64,000 nt of DNA, from positions 1 to 64,000 of the forward strand of contig NZ_JAEFDB010000004.1 in NCBI RefSeq assembly GCF_016126015.1. The letters run 5' to 3'. The notes under the pieces are model-generated. The model saw only the letters and a program-made list of their open reading frames with translations. It searched no databases and was not told where the DNA came from. Source of the DNA: Capnocytophaga periodontitidis (lineage in GTDB: Bacteria > Bacteroidota > Bacteroidia > Flavobacteriales > Flavobacteriaceae). The translations under genes and the position numbers were made by a program. Positions 8,770 through 18,479 of the stretch are shown in pieces. Within the stretch, counting starts at the first letter, position 1. Each line of letters opens with the position of its first letter.

Positions 8770-8817
8770 AAAAAATATATATAAAATTAAAATTAGACTC
8801 TATGGGTTAGTTTTTTG

Positions 8818-9726
8818 TCAATTGTAATAGGGCACTACTATTTTTAAGGTTTTACCGCGCAAAACCACTTGTTGGGTAGCGGTGCGCACTTCTTCTACGT
8901 AAAATTTAAGGTTTTCACGAGTAGCTACTCCGCCTAACTTCTTGTATTCGATAAGCAAGTTGATATAAGTGTCTGCTACCGGATTCTCAATAGGTGGAAT
9001 TTTGTAATACCAATTGTTAAGCGCATTGACGTTTTCTTTTCCCGAAAAGAAAGTGCCTGTAGTGCGCTCACTTACAATACGCGCTGGGGTAATAGCTCCG
9101 TTAAGCGAACGACTGGTATTGTAGTATACTCCTAACTGATTGAGAAAGCCTTTTTCGTCTATACAACGCACTTTCACTTTCAGCTCTTTTGGGGCGAGTC
9201 CTGCTGAGGTAGCGGTTAGGGTGGCTACCCCTTCGGCTTTGCCTCTTATCTCTACAATCCCACTACTGCCGTTCCAAGTAACTTTCATCACCTCATCGGG
9301 GTCAGTAGTGGTGAGGCTCACGATATCGCCACCGCCTAAGCGTATGGTTTTATTGATATCGGTAGGGGCAAGGGTTACTTCATCAGCTGAAAAACTGAGT
9401 TCGTTAGGACGGACGTTAATCTCCAAGCGCGCGGTTTGGTCGTGTGAATGAATGATTGCATAAGTAGTTCCTTGTTCCTGAAAACTCTTTATCTTCAGGG
9501 TATCCTGACTGATAGAAGCACTTGCCAAACGACTGTTAGCAACATTCACTGTGTACTTGTGGTTGCCTCCTGAGAGCAATATATCGTGCTGACTCTGAGG
9601 GTAGAGTGTGAGCTGAGTGAGCGAGCTGCTCTCGGTGCCTATTTTGATAGGCTCGGTGGTATCTGTTTTGTCTTCGCAGGCGCATAGCACTATGGCAAAG
9701 AGACATAAAAGTATATTTTTTGTCAT
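8818..9726 (-). CDS. Lipoprotein with Ig-like domains
   Basis: 302 residues; lipoprotein signal ending CLFAIVLCAC (Cys16-18 region) then EDKTDTTEP. Two Ig-like strand patterns are visible (ADEVTLAPTDINKTIRLGG and GIVEIRGKAEGVATLTATSAG), similar to the repeats of the next gene. The C-terminal ~110 residues are of no family I know. The start codon overlaps the stop of the DUF4856 gene by four bases, so it belongs to the iron-capture-type operon. Probably a surface lipoprotein; function unknown. Confidence 0.65.
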   Translation of the reverse strand: MTKNILLCLFAIVLCACEDKTDTTEPIKIGTESSSLTQLTLYPQSQHDILLSGGNHKYTVNVANSRLASASISQDTLKIKSFQEQGTTYAIIHSHDQTARLEINVRPNELSFSADEVTLAPTDINKTIRLGGGDIVSLTTTDPDEVMKVTWNGSSGIVEIRGKAEGVATLTATSAGLAPKELKVKVRCIDEKGFLNQLGVYYNTSRSLNGAITPARIVSERTTGTFFSGKENVNALNNWYYKIPPIENPVADTYINLLIEYKKLGGVATRENLKFYVEEVRTATQQVVLRGKTLKIVVPYYN

Positions 9727-10841
9727 AACTGGTAACGTTCAGCGATTTGTTGTGTGATATTTTTAAGTGATCCTACAATTTCGGCAGGGGCTAACAAGCG
9801 GGATCTATTCCAAAGTCCGGTGCCTGCTATAAGTTGGTTTTGGAGGGCTTTCACTTCGTCGTAAGTAAAATAAAGAGTGCCATCGGGTTTGCGAGTGAAT
9901 TGCAACGCGTATATAAAGCCATAACCTTGCGACAAGTATTTGAAAGCCTGCTTAGGCGATTCGCTGTAATTGGCAAGGGTATTTGCCCCCGTAAGGGTGT
10001 GAATGGTGCGAATAGCCATCACTTTGGAGAGTTCTTTGCGAATGATGCACATTTGCTCATATAAGGCTTCATAGCGATAGCGCCCTAACTCTATACGCCC
10101 TTGTACAAAAGCATTGCGAATTTTGCGCTCAGCACCTGCCAAAGCCGCTACTCCATCGGACTGGGTGAGGGATTGCAGATGCAGGAAATAGCCATAAGCC
10201 AAATCCCAATGATGTTCGAGTTGAGTGTAGTTCTCACCAGCGGGCAAGACTACATTTTGGTGTTCGCGGCGCAGGGTAGCATCGGAGAAAAAACGCTCAT
10301 CCAAGTGGTATAAGAGAATTTTATCTAAATAGAGAGCTCCGTTTATAGTGTATATGAACACTTGTGCAGGGGCAATGCCTTTTTCGTCAACATACACACG
10401 ATCGGCATCGCCTACCCTTCTACCAGCATCACCCGAAACGCCTTGTTGGGCTTCGCGTAGCGGAATATTTTTGGCTACAAGAAAGAGATTTTTTACATCT
10501 TCTCTCACTTGGGCAGTGGCAGCTAAAGGTGAGGAGGCTACTTCATCAGCGGGTTTTACGTAGGAAGTCCCCTCATTGTAGTAACGCAGAATTTCGTCGT
10601 AAGTAAAATTAGAAATAGCACCGTTGAGCAAACGCCTTTCGATAATCTCCAAAGGCTCGCGCAACAAGCTCACGCTGTGTTCATCAACGCTTGACTGCCC
10701 ATTGCGGCTGAAAGTGTAGGGGATATCGGCTTGCGGACGCAAGATATTAGCAGTCTCCACTGTCTCACCTTCGCCTTTTTGGCAAGCTATTGCAATCAAC
10801 AGCAGTGAAAAATATGATAGTATATGTTTTGTTTTCATCAT
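9723..10841 (-). CDS. DUF4856-family lipoprotein
   Basis: 372 residues with a lipoprotein signal (LLLIAIACQKGEG). The family marks are YTFSRNGQSSVD near residue 40 and EHHWDLAYGYF in the middle. DUF4856 proteins occur in Bacteroidota next to imelysin or other iron-related lipoproteins and TonB receptors. It lies between a small lipoprotein (gap one base) and the Ig-like lipoprotein (four-base overlap) in the same operon. A role in binding iron or an iron carrier at the cell surface is inferred from this context, not from visible ligands. Confidence 0.7.
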   Translation of the reverse strand: MMKTKHILSYFSLLLIAIACQKGEGETVETANILRPQADIPYTFSRNGQSSVDEHSVSLLREPLEIIERRLLNGAISNFTYDEILRYYNEGTSYVKPADEVASSPLAATAQVREDVKNLFLVAKNIPLREAQQGVSGDAGRRVGDADRVYVDEKGIAPAQVFIYTINGALYLDKILLYHLDERFFSDATLRREHQNVVLPAGENYTQLEHHWDLAYGYFLHLQSLTQSDGVAALAGAERKIRNAFVQGRIELGRYRYEALYEQMCIIRKELSKVMAIRTIHTLTGANTLANYSESPKQAFKYLSQGYGFIYALQFTRKPDGTLYFTYDEVKALQNQLIAGTGLWNRSRLLAPAEIVGSLKNITQQIAERYQL

Positions 10842-10842
10842 C

Positions 10843-11385
10843 TTAAGGCAATACTATATATTCGCAATAGGAAGGAATATCATTGGAACCATCAGTGTTT
10901 TGGGCTGCAATGTACTGTAAGGTAGGTACATTCACCACTCCTTGGGTATCTACCGCAGTGAGCTGGGCACTCACGCGTGATTCTCTTTCTCCCCCTCCAT
11001 ACACACCGAGATACAGCGGATAACCTGAAAGGAGGGTAAAGGTAAGCGTTTGTGCAGTAGTGGTGGCATTGAGTACCACGCGCTCTTTATTGGCATTTAC
11101 ATAACACACATAATAACGCGGATCGCGGGTATTGCCTTCTCCTCGCTGGCATTGATAAGTGAGGGTTACGGTATACTCACGTGCTTCTTGGGGGGCATCA
11201 ATACTTGGGTACACATAATGAGCGATATCACATTGTTTATGCACGAGGTCTTCGTAGTTGATGGTAGGCTTTTCAATTCCTTTGAAAGGGAATAGCTTTT
11301 GGTAATCCTCTGGAGTAGGATCTTCTTCTTTGCTATTGCAGGCTATGAGTAACAAGGCTGCAATGATAGTGTTTAGATATTTCAT
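10843..11385 (-). CDS. Small lipoprotein of the iron-capture-type operon
   Basis: 180 residues with a lipoprotein signal (MKYLNTIIAALLLIACNSKEEDP). The mature part looks all-beta (alternating YTVTLTYQ, RVVLNATTTAQTLTFTLLSG), but no named family is recognised. It stands between DUF4302 and DUF4856 lipoprotein genes with short spacers, so it is probably co-transcribed and may be one of the surface subunits around the SusCD pair. Confidence 0.65.
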   Translation of the reverse strand: MKYLNTIIAALLLIACNSKEEDPTPEDYQKLFPFKGIEKPTINYEDLVHKQCDIAHYVYPSIDAPQEAREYTVTLTYQCQRGEGNTRDPRYYVCYVNANKERVVLNATTTAQTLTFTLLSGYPLYLGVYGGGERESRVSAQLTAVDTQGVVNVPTLQYIAAQNTDGSNDIPSYCEYIVLP

Positions 11386-11425
11386 TTTATTAATTTGCCA
11401 ATTTGCTAATTCTCAAATTTTCTAA

Positions 11426-12406
11426 TTAATTCTCAAATATTTCAGCAGTGTAGCCAGTGGCAATTCCTTTGCTATCACGATGATGGGCTACAAAGCGGTT
11501 ACCTTCTCTCACAAAGTTGTAGAATATAATCGACTTGTTGTAGCGCAAGCCTGCTCTAAAGGTGAGTCCGCTTTCAGTGCCTACATAGCCCGAGCCTATA
11601 AACTGACTTTTATACCTGCCTGTGGAGGGATCTTCCTGCGGATTGGTGCGGTACTCAAACACGTAATACCTATTGGCTACAAATCCCTCTAAGAAAGGTG
11701 TGTTGAGCCCAAAGCTATTGCCTTTTAGGTATACATCACTTTGGTAGTAGATTTTGCTCCCCCGCTTAATCACTATTTGAGGGTTTTGCATCTGCTCGAA
11801 AAAGAGTCGGTTGTTATAGGCTTTTTGCAAGAACTGTTGTTGATCGTCGGCAGTTTTGAGTTTTTCAAACACAATGTACTCGCGGGCAGGGTCGGCATAC
11901 GAGGCTGTTTTGAAGACCATATTCTGCAAGGTGTCTTTGCCTACATACAGCCAATCGGCAGCGGCGCGAAAGCGGTTGTTTACTAATTGGTGAACGTAGT
12001 TATAGGTAGTGAACGAGAGCTGTAACTGCGCCTCTTGGCTAAGAGTGTATTCACTTGTTTTGACGGTTTGCAGCGTTTCGCTATGGGTGTCGGCTTGTAT
12101 GGCTACTGTATTGTCTTTGTTAAAGGTCATCAGGAAATAGAAGCCTCCAAAACCTTGGTTTAAGAGTTTTTCTACATAGCGCGAATCACTTCGTTTTTCA
12201 GCTTTGGTAGGGTTAGCAAACAGCAATGAATCAGTACGGGGAAAGTAGAGCACTTTCCAGCCGTAGGGCGCTTCGGTAAGTTCTTTTTGCAAGGCAATGC
12301 GCTGCTGAAGCATTCGCTCTGAGGGCGATTGCTCAAAAACATTGTGGTCTTTTTGGCAAGATGCCAAAAGAAGCGCAATAAATGCTGTTGTTAAAAGATA
12401 TTTCAT
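11426..12406 (-). CDS. DUF4302-family lipoprotein
   Basis: 326 residues; signal MKYLLTTAFIALLLASC then QKDHNVFEQSPSER. The family pattern is visible: SERMLQQRIALQKELTEAPYGWKV, GGFYFLMTFNKDNTV, and a later GNSFGLNTPFLEGF. DUF4302 lipoproteins are typical of Bacteroidota and usually follow SusD and a Peptidase_Mx1-type lipoprotein, as here. It is probably anchored in the outer membrane facing outward. No catalytic motif is seen; a binding role in iron capture is inferred. Confidence 0.75.
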   Translation of the reverse strand: MKYLLTTAFIALLLASCQKDHNVFEQSPSERMLQQRIALQKELTEAPYGWKVLYFPRTDSLLFANPTKAEKRSDSRYVEKLLNQGFGGFYFLMTFNKDNTVAIQADTHSETLQTVKTSEYTLSQEAQLQLSFTTYNYVHQLVNNRFRAAADWLYVGKDTLQNMVFKTASYADPAREYIVFEKLKTADDQQQFLQKAYNNRLFFEQMQNPQIVIKRGSKIYYQSDVYLKGNSFGLNTPFLEGFVANRYYVFEYRTNPQEDPSTGRYKSQFIGSGYVGTESGLTFRAGLRYNKSIIFYNFVREGNRFVAHHRDSKGIATGYTAEIFEN

Positions 12407-12439
12407 ATATGATTCATTTATTTTATAGACTCTTCACTT

Positions 12440-13519
12440 TTACCTATTATTAAAACGGTTGAGGCGTTGGAGACTTAAGAGCTGTAAACGCTTCAAGCTG
12501 AACCCTACTTTTTTGTTGAAATAATCGGCGATGAAAACTTCTTTTTTCAGTAGGTTGTTATACGATAGGGCTGCGCGTTGTACTTCTTCATCAGTGCTAT
12601 CTACAGGAGTCTTCGCAATACTTTTAGCTATCTCTATCTGGGTGTTGAGATTGGTGAGGGGTACGCTTATCATCTCGGCAAAGTCATTTTCGGCTGAAAG
12701 CATTGCTTGAAAGGTGATAAATCCGTAGTGATTGGGCGTGCTTTGGGTAAAATTACAATAGTAGCATTCCTCATCTATACCTGCTTGGCTGTGTGCATTT
12801 TGGCATTGGGTAAGCGATGCAAAATACTGAAAAGGCAAGGCACTATTGCAGTTGTTTAAGTCACGCTTTTTGGGGTAATACTGCAAAGCATAAAGGGCAG
12901 TATCATCATTAGGAAAACCGTATAGCTGTTTGTTAGAACTCACGCGATAATCCTTCTGACTGATATTCAAAAACGCCTGACGGTCGTAAGGGTATATCTC
13001 ATCGCCTAATAAGCGAGCGAATTGGTGATGTACAATGCGCATCAGTACATATACTTTATTCTTGTCGCGAGGGTCGAAATTATTGATGTTATACAAATGA
13101 AATTCACGCCCTACCGCACTGCTATTGATGAGTTCTTGTCCGTTGCCATCGATGTTTTTACCACCATAGAGGTATATTTTTAAAGGAGCTTTTCCTTTCC
13201 AGAAATTAGCCCCTCCTAAAGAGGGCTCACTATAGAGTTCGAGCCATAAGTATTTAATAGTCTCAAGTACCGGTTTTACTTTGCTTACTTCGGGCGGATA
13301 GGTATAGGTACCTTTAGGGGCAGTGTTCTTGTCCCAACGGTATTCCACAGCAATGCCATAAGGCAAGGTGATATTGGTTTCTATCCACTTGTCTAAATCG
13401 GTATAGGCTTGCTGAGCGGTTTCGGTATCTACAACGCTTTGTGTAGAAAGTTTTTCACGCTGACAGCTCACTATAAGGATTAATACCGTAATGAGTGTTA
13501 TTTTTAAAAGGTTTTTCAT
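12440..13519 (-). CDS. Lipoprotein of the putative zinc-binding peptidase family, zinc site degenerate
   Basis: I place the start at ATG 13519 because it yields a proper lipoprotein signal (MKNLLKITLITVLILIVSCQ, Cys19); the longer frame to 13618 runs through an intergenic hairpin. The 359-residue protein matches the Peptidase_Mx1-type layout (WIETNITLPYGIAVEYRWD, PLKIYLYGG, VHHQFARLLGDEIYPY). In that family the site is HHEFAH; here it is HHQFAR at residues 164-169, so both the catalytic Glu and the second His are lost. Proteolysis is therefore unlikely and a binding role fits better. It follows SusD in the operon. Confidence 0.75.
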   Translation of the reverse strand: MKNLLKITLITVLILIVSCQREKLSTQSVVDTETAQQAYTDLDKWIETNITLPYGIAVEYRWDKNTAPKGTYTYPPEVSKVKPVLETIKYLWLELYSEPSLGGANFWKGKAPLKIYLYGGKNIDGNGQELINSSAVGREFHLYNINNFDPRDKNKVYVLMRIVHHQFARLLGDEIYPYDRQAFLNISQKDYRVSSNKQLYGFPNDDTALYALQYYPKKRDLNNCNSALPFQYFASLTQCQNAHSQAGIDEECYYCNFTQSTPNHYGFITFQAMLSAENDFAEMISVPLTNLNTQIEIAKSIAKTPVDSTDEEVQRAALSYNNLLKKEVFIADYFNKKVGFSLKRLQLLSLQRLNRFNNR

Positions 13520-13559
13520 ATAAGTTTTATTTATTGCTTGTCGTGAATGAATAGCCCCC

Positions 13560-13577
13560 GTTCCCCCGAAGGGGGAC
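13560..13577. other. GC-rich intergenic hairpin
   Basis: TCCCCC (13562-13567) and GGGGGA (13571-13576) with loop GAA, in the SusD-peptidase spacer of the operon. It could slow transcription or stabilise mRNA ends, lowering downstream expression relative to SusCD. Short direct words (CACTATTCACTTTT-like) follow to 13645. Confidence 0.5.
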
Positions 13578-13646
13578 AATCCGCGAAAAGATGTTTTATT
13601 TATTGTAACACTATTCACTTTTCACTATCCACTATTCACTTTTAAC

Positions 13647-15080
13647 TTACCTCGGGTTTGCAGGCAAACCGCGGTTGATGGCTTCTATGGGGAGTTGTAT
13701 CACTTTGCGCAAATCCTCTTTTTGTAGGGGTTCATTAGTGCGATTTACGGGGGTGTAAAAACGCCTGATGTCTAACCAACGCATTCCCTCGTGCATAAAT
13801 TCCCATTGACGCAAAAAAGCGATATTCTTGATTGCCCCTAACTGACGAATGCTAAGCCCATAGAAAGGCGAGTAGTTGCGATAATCGTCATCGGTAGAGG
13901 CGATAAGGTCTTCCACGGTGATATTGCGAGGATTATCAAACTTTATTTTTTGAAATTCGCGGTATTCTAAGAGCAGTTGGTTGTAGTTTTTGAGCATAGC
14001 ATAAGCTTCCATACGGTTGAGCATTACCTCATCGGTGGTGAACAATATGTTTGACACGTACAAATCAGTAGGTTTACTACCAGTGCTACCAAAAAGCGAC
14101 AACTCATCAAACTTGGCGATATACATCCCATTGTACACGGGAGTGGGTGAGGTTGCTGGGGTGTAATAGGCAGCGTTATTGTTCATCAGTTGGGTGGTAA
14201 AGCCGTACTTAGCCGTAGGAAGCTCTCTTGCCCAACGCGATTGCACAGTGGTGATGAGTAGGTTAGCTTCTTCCTCTGGCTGGGTATAACGCTGGTAGAG
14301 ATACGGACGATTATTGAAAGCATACACATCGTAATAGTCCTTTTTCCAGTGGCGCAACTGTGTTTTAGGTTGAGTGAGTACATAGTTAGCATAGTCTATC
14401 ACAGTTTGCCATTCGCCTTTAAACAGATAGAAACGCGAAGCAAAAGCATAAGCAGCACGCTTGTTGAAATGAAACTTAGGTTTAGTGTAATAGGCATCGC
14501 TCACTAAAGAAATACCCAACTTGAGGTCTGTTTCTATCTTCTGATAGACCTCATACACAGTGCCTCTATTGTACTCCACCAAAGCGTTTTTCTCGGGCGT
14601 AGTGAGGTAAGGAATCCCCATATCGTTTTTAGAGGCTTCGCCTTTGTAGGGCTCTGCCCAAATATTCACGAGCATAAAGTGCAGGTAAGCCCTGAGCAAG
14701 AAAGCCTCGCCATAGAGCGCTTTTACACGTTCGGTTTTGGGGTAACGGGCTAAAAGTTCTAAGGCTTTATTAGCTTGTGCAATGCCTCGGTAACAACTAT
14801 TCCAATAGAACAAAGGCGCATCAAGGTCTTCTTGGTCTTCATCTTCCCAGCGGTACATCGCTTCGTTCAAACGAGTATGCACACCGTTTTCGCGTTCGGC
14901 TACATTATCGGTGCGGGTTTCGAGGAAAGGAAAATAGCTCGCATCGGGGTAAGCCCCCGTAAGAAGCTCGGCTATTTTTTCTTCCGAATCAAGGGGAACA
15001 TTTAGAGAGGCATCGGGGTCTTTGTCTAAATAGTTGCAACTTAGCAATAACAAAGAAAATATGTAAATTAAATGTTTCAT
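13647..15080 (-). CDS. SusD/RagB-family surface lipoprotein
   Basis: 477 residues, lipoprotein signal MKHLIYIFSLLLLSC, then the usual SusD start NYLDKDPDASLNVPLDSEEKI. TPR-like helices carry YWNSCYRGIAQANKALELL and RVKALYGEAFLLRAYLHFMLV, and the C-terminal part has WEFMHEGMRWLDIRRF, a family hallmark. SusD proteins cap the SusC channel and bind substrate. It directly follows its SusC (gap 43 bases). Given the FecA-like receptor upstream and the accessory lipoproteins downstream, the ligand may be an iron source rather than a glycan. Confidence 0.9.
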   Translation of the reverse strand: MKHLIYIFSLLLLSCNYLDKDPDASLNVPLDSEEKIAELLTGAYPDASYFPFLETRTDNVAERENGVHTRLNEAMYRWEDEDQEDLDAPLFYWNSCYRGIAQANKALELLARYPKTERVKALYGEAFLLRAYLHFMLVNIWAEPYKGEASKNDMGIPYLTTPEKNALVEYNRGTVYEVYQKIETDLKLGISLVSDAYYTKPKFHFNKRAAYAFASRFYLFKGEWQTVIDYANYVLTQPKTQLRHWKKDYYDVYAFNNRPYLYQRYTQPEEEANLLITTVQSRWARELPTAKYGFTTQLMNNNAAYYTPATSPTPVYNGMYIAKFDELSLFGSTGSKPTDLYVSNILFTTDEVMLNRMEAYAMLKNYNQLLLEYREFQKIKFDNPRNITVEDLIASTDDDYRNYSPFYGLSIRQLGAIKNIAFLRQWEFMHEGMRWLDIRRFYTPVNRTNEPLQKEDLRKVIQLPIEAINRGLPANPR

Positions 15081-15086
15081 TCAGTT

Positions 15087-15121
15087 TTAAACTATTAATT
15101 TTCAATTGTTAATTGTTAATT
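15087..15121. repeat. AT-rich intergenic word repeat
   Basis: Spacer between susC and susD built from repeated TTAATTGTTAATTGTTAATT-type words (reverse complement of those at 23815 and 47124). Confidence 0.5.
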
Positions 15122-15123
15122 CA

Positions 15124-18100
15124 TTAAAATCCTATTTGGAATGACAAGGTATATTGTTTAGGAGTAGGTAATGATACCCCTCCAGACTTGTAATACTCAG
15201 GGTCTTGACCGTTGAGTTTGCTATCGGAATAGATAAGGAATGGATTAGTGGCTTGTGCTCGCACAATAAGGCTACTCATACCATAGCGTTCCAAAGCCTT
15301 TTTAGGTACGCGGTAGCCTAATGATATACTTTTCATACGTACAAAGCTACCATCGGCAACGCGGTTTTGAGAATAGTTGTATGTATTATAAGCGCGCTCT
15401 ATATTCTCTTTGCCAATGAGATCAATAAGACTCTGTGAAGGCAATGAGGGCACCTTGGTACGGAGCTCGTCGTAAGGATGCAACCAGCGGTTGTAATATT
15501 CCTTAGAAAAGACATTTAAATCGCCGAAAGCGGGATCGAAAGTAGGGTTCAAACGAATTTTATTCCCCGCTTGAGCCGAGATAAAGAAAGAGGCTTCCCA
15601 ATTTTTGTAGGTAAAAGTATTAGAGAGTCCTGCAATCACATTGGGTTCTACCGATCCGTGATAGATAAGGTAGGATTTTGAGTACTTTGTGTCAAGAAAA
15701 TCAGCGCCTACTACATTAGCATTCGGGCGGTTGTTGAGCGGATACAATCCAAAATCAAAAGTAGGTAAGCCTTGGTGGTTCACTCCTTGATAGTTGAACG
15801 AAAACAAAGATCCTTTAGGATAGCCCACAATATTGCCGCGCCCTGTACCTGATACCATATCAAAAGTGTTAGGGGTGTTGAGCAAACGGGTAATCTTTTG
15901 GTTCATATAGCTGAACGAGATAGTAGTTGCCCATTGGAAATCTTTTAGTTGTATGTTCTTAGTATTCAAAGAAAGTTCGATACCGCGGGTGCGCATATCA
16001 CCAAAGTTGGCGTATTTGTAGTATTCACCACCTATGCCCGAGGTGCGAATCAGGTCGATGAGGTCGAATGAATTGCGCTGATAAACATCTACCGACATAC
16101 TGATGCGATTATCAAAAAATCCTGCATCGACACCGAGGTTCAGCTCATACATCTTCTCCCAAGTGAGGTCGCGGTTCTCTAAGTGCTGCAAGCGCAAAGC
16201 GTTCTCTCTATCGCTAAAGCGGTAGCGGTTTTGCACATAGTTTTGGAATACACTATATGAATTTATCGCTTGCTCGTTCATTTTGGCTGTAAGCCCATAG
16301 CTGGCTCTCAAATCAAGGGTACTGATGTTTTTGCTTTCAAAGAAAGGTTCATCGTCTATATGCCATTTCAGCCCCACATTCCACGTAGGCAACCAGCGAG
16401 AGCGCGTACCGCGACCGGCAGTATTAGACCCTTCGTAGTTCAGCACGGCATTGGCAATATATCTGCCTTTATAACCATAAGTCGCACTGCCCGAAAAGGT
16501 AATGCCTCGGTCGTACTTTTCGGTAAGCGCAAAATAGTTGTTGCCCTCGTTGAGGAGCTTTTGAAAAATAAGCGGATTGGTAAACACCTGATTGCCGCGG
16601 TCATACTGAATGCCGTAGCCTTGGAAAGGCGTAACAGTACGGTCGGCATAGCGGATTTCGGCAAAGCCAAAGGCTTTGAGGTCGTGATGCTCGTGCAAGG
16701 TGCGATGATAATCAACAGCGAATCGCCCCATATAGCTTTTGAGAGAGGTTTCAGTTTTGTTAAAAATACCCCCATTGGTGAGCGCTATTTGCGGAGGTGC
16801 TAAAGGATTGTCCTTATTTTTGAGCAAATAGATATTATCATTGGCTACCTGAGGGGTTTCATTGGCGCGAAACGCCTTGATAACATTAGAATTTTCGGTG
16901 ATGTAATGTGATGATTGGGTTTGTGCTTGGCGCGCTGATACTAAGGCAGTAACTTCTAAATGCGGATTGAGCTTGTAAGAGGTTTCGGCTTGTATTTTGA
17001 AGTCGAGTACATCGATTTTCATATAGTTGTTGCGATATTCCTCCAAAATATTGAAAGGCGCCCAATTGTTGCGGTAGTACTCCAAATTGCCCTGCGCATC
17101 TTTAGGTCTCAAGGTGCGTGAGGTACCTAAAGCATACGAAAAGGGGTTGATATCAAAATCGCGCTCGAAAGCACCTACCGCTGTGTTTTTACGCTGTGCA
17201 AAAGTGCCAGGGGCTTTCTGACTGCGTAAATTCCCCACGGCAGTAAAGGTAGCTTTTAGTTGGTCGTTGATATAAAAAGTATTTTTGAGGTTGGCAGTAA
17301 TGCGTTTCACATTATCGGTAATCGTCCAGCCACTGTCGTGATAATAGCCCAAAGAAGCATAACTTGTACTGTTTTTGCCTCCTCCGCTAAATGTAATAGT
17401 GTGGCTGCGTATAGGGTTGATAGAAAAAAGATGTTTGAACCAATCGGTATTGGCGTATTCGCGTTCTCTCATAAAGGCAGCTTGAGCTGCTGGCGTATTG
17501 GGGTAGTAGTAGTTGCCAGTGTTGGGATTGATGGTACTCACGCCCTTATACCATTGGTAGTAAATGCCACTGCGCCTGCCGTAGAGGGTGTTTTGCAAAT
17601 TGAAATAGCCTTTGCTGTTCATCTCTTGCAAAAGTGACATCGTTTCTTGCGAGTTCAGCAAGTCAAAATCTTTATACGACGGAATGGTGCGGAAGCTCTG
17701 TTCGTAGCTATAAGTAATGCGGTTAGGCGTATCGCGTTTGCCCGATTTGGTTGTAATAACAATCACCCCATTGAGGGCGCGCGCTCCATACATAGAAGTA
17801 GCCGATGCATCTTTCAGCACTTGTATATCCTCTATATCAGTAGCGTTGAGTCCAGCAATAGCCGAGCTCACTAAGGTAACCGCATCACCCGAAACCAATT
17901 GGTCAAGACTGAGAGAGACCAAATCTTCATAAATTGCCCCATCGATTACCCAAAGCGGTTGTACATTGCCTATGATAGAAGCCCCCCCGCGAATATTGAT
18001 GCGCGGTGCTGAACCAAAAGAGCCCGTTACATTTTGGATAGAAAGCCCAGCCACACGCCCTTCGAGCATACGCGATATATCGGCAACACCTTCCATTTTG

Positions 18101-18477
18101 ATATTGTCCATTTTCACCGAAGCAGCTGCCCCTGTAAATACACGGTTTTGTATTTTTTGGTAGCCCGTGAGTACTACCCCCTCTAAGGCTTGGGCTTCTT
18201 CTTGGAGTATGATTTGCAGGGTTTCCCCTTTGATTTTGAAGCGTTGGGTTTTCATTCCCACATAACTCACTTCAAGAGTTTGCCCTACCTGCGCTTTGAT
18301 GCTGAAATGCCCCTCCATATCGGTACTGGTGCCTATATGTGATTCTTTCACCACTATCGTCGCGCCCAACAGCGGAGTGCCATTGGTTTCTTTTACCGTT
18401 CCTTTGAGGGTAAAGGTTTGAGCGCTAGCAGATAGGCTTACGAGGAGAAAAAGAAATATGTATGACAGTTTGTTCAT
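15124..18477 (-). CDS. SusC/RagA-family TonB-linked outer-membrane protein
   Basis: 1117 residues with a Sec signal (ending SLSASAQ), then a carboxypeptidase-D-like regulatory domain (TLKGTVKETNGTPLLGATIVV, residues ~22-95), a plug with GAAASVKMDNIKM and ISRMLEGRVAGLSIQNVTG, the SusC motif VLKDASATSMYGARALNGVIVITTK (given here only as a landmark near residues 220-245), and a long beta-barrel. There is no STN domain, so it is not itself coupled to an anti-sigma factor. It begins three bases after the FecA-like receptor stop. Together with SusD it should form the energised import channel of the operon. Confidence 0.92.
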   Translation of the reverse strand: MNKLSYIFLFLLVSLSASAQTFTLKGTVKETNGTPLLGATIVVKESHIGTSTDMEGHFSIKAQVGQTLEVSYVGMKTQRFKIKGETLQIILQEEAQALEGVVLTGYQKIQNRVFTGAAASVKMDNIKMEGVADISRMLEGRVAGLSIQNVTGSFGSAPRINIRGGASIIGNVQPLWVIDGAIYEDLVSLSLDQLVSGDAVTLVSSAIAGLNATDIEDIQVLKDASATSMYGARALNGVIVITTKSGKRDTPNRITYSYEQSFRTIPSYKDFDLLNSQETMSLLQEMNSKGYFNLQNTLYGRRSGIYYQWYKGVSTINPNTGNYYYPNTPAAQAAFMREREYANTDWFKHLFSINPIRSHTITFSGGGKNSTSYASLGYYHDSGWTITDNVKRITANLKNTFYINDQLKATFTAVGNLRSQKAPGTFAQRKNTAVGAFERDFDINPFSYALGTSRTLRPKDAQGNLEYYRNNWAPFNILEEYRNNYMKIDVLDFKIQAETSYKLNPHLEVTALVSARQAQTQSSHYITENSNVIKAFRANETPQVANDNIYLLKNKDNPLAPPQIALTNGGIFNKTETSLKSYMGRFAVDYHRTLHEHHDLKAFGFAEIRYADRTVTPFQGYGIQYDRGNQVFTNPLIFQKLLNEGNNYFALTEKYDRGITFSGSATYGYKGRYIANAVLNYEGSNTAGRGTRSRWLPTWNVGLKWHIDDEPFFESKNISTLDLRASYGLTAKMNEQAINSYSVFQNYVQNRYRFSDRENALRLQHLENRDLTWEKMYELNLGVDAGFFDNRISMSVDVYQRNSFDLIDLIRTSGIGGEYYKYANFGDMRTRGIELSLNTKNIQLKDFQWATTISFSYMNQKITRLLNTPNTFDMVSGTGRGNIVGYPKGSLFSFNYQGVNHQGLPTFDFGLYPLNNRPNANVVGADFLDTKYSKSYLIYHGSVEPNVIAGLSNTFTYKNWEASFFISAQAGNKIRLNPTFDPAFGDLNVFSKEYYNRWLHPYDELRTKVPSLPSQSLIDLIGKENIERAYNTYNYSQNRVADGSFVRMKSISLGYRVPKKALERYGMSSLIVRAQATNPFLIYSDSKLNGQDPEYYKSGGVSLPTPKQYTLSFQIGF

Positions 18478-18479
18478 CG

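Noticed and set aside
13560-13577. GC hairpin as a full terminator within the iron operon
   Set aside because: It lacks a following T-run on the minus strand, and the gene order suggests continued transcription; attenuation is at most possible.
12440-13618. Longer start of the peptidase-like lipoprotein at 13618
   Set aside because: The extra 33 codons run through a GC-rich hairpin and repeat words and would hide the lipoprotein signal.
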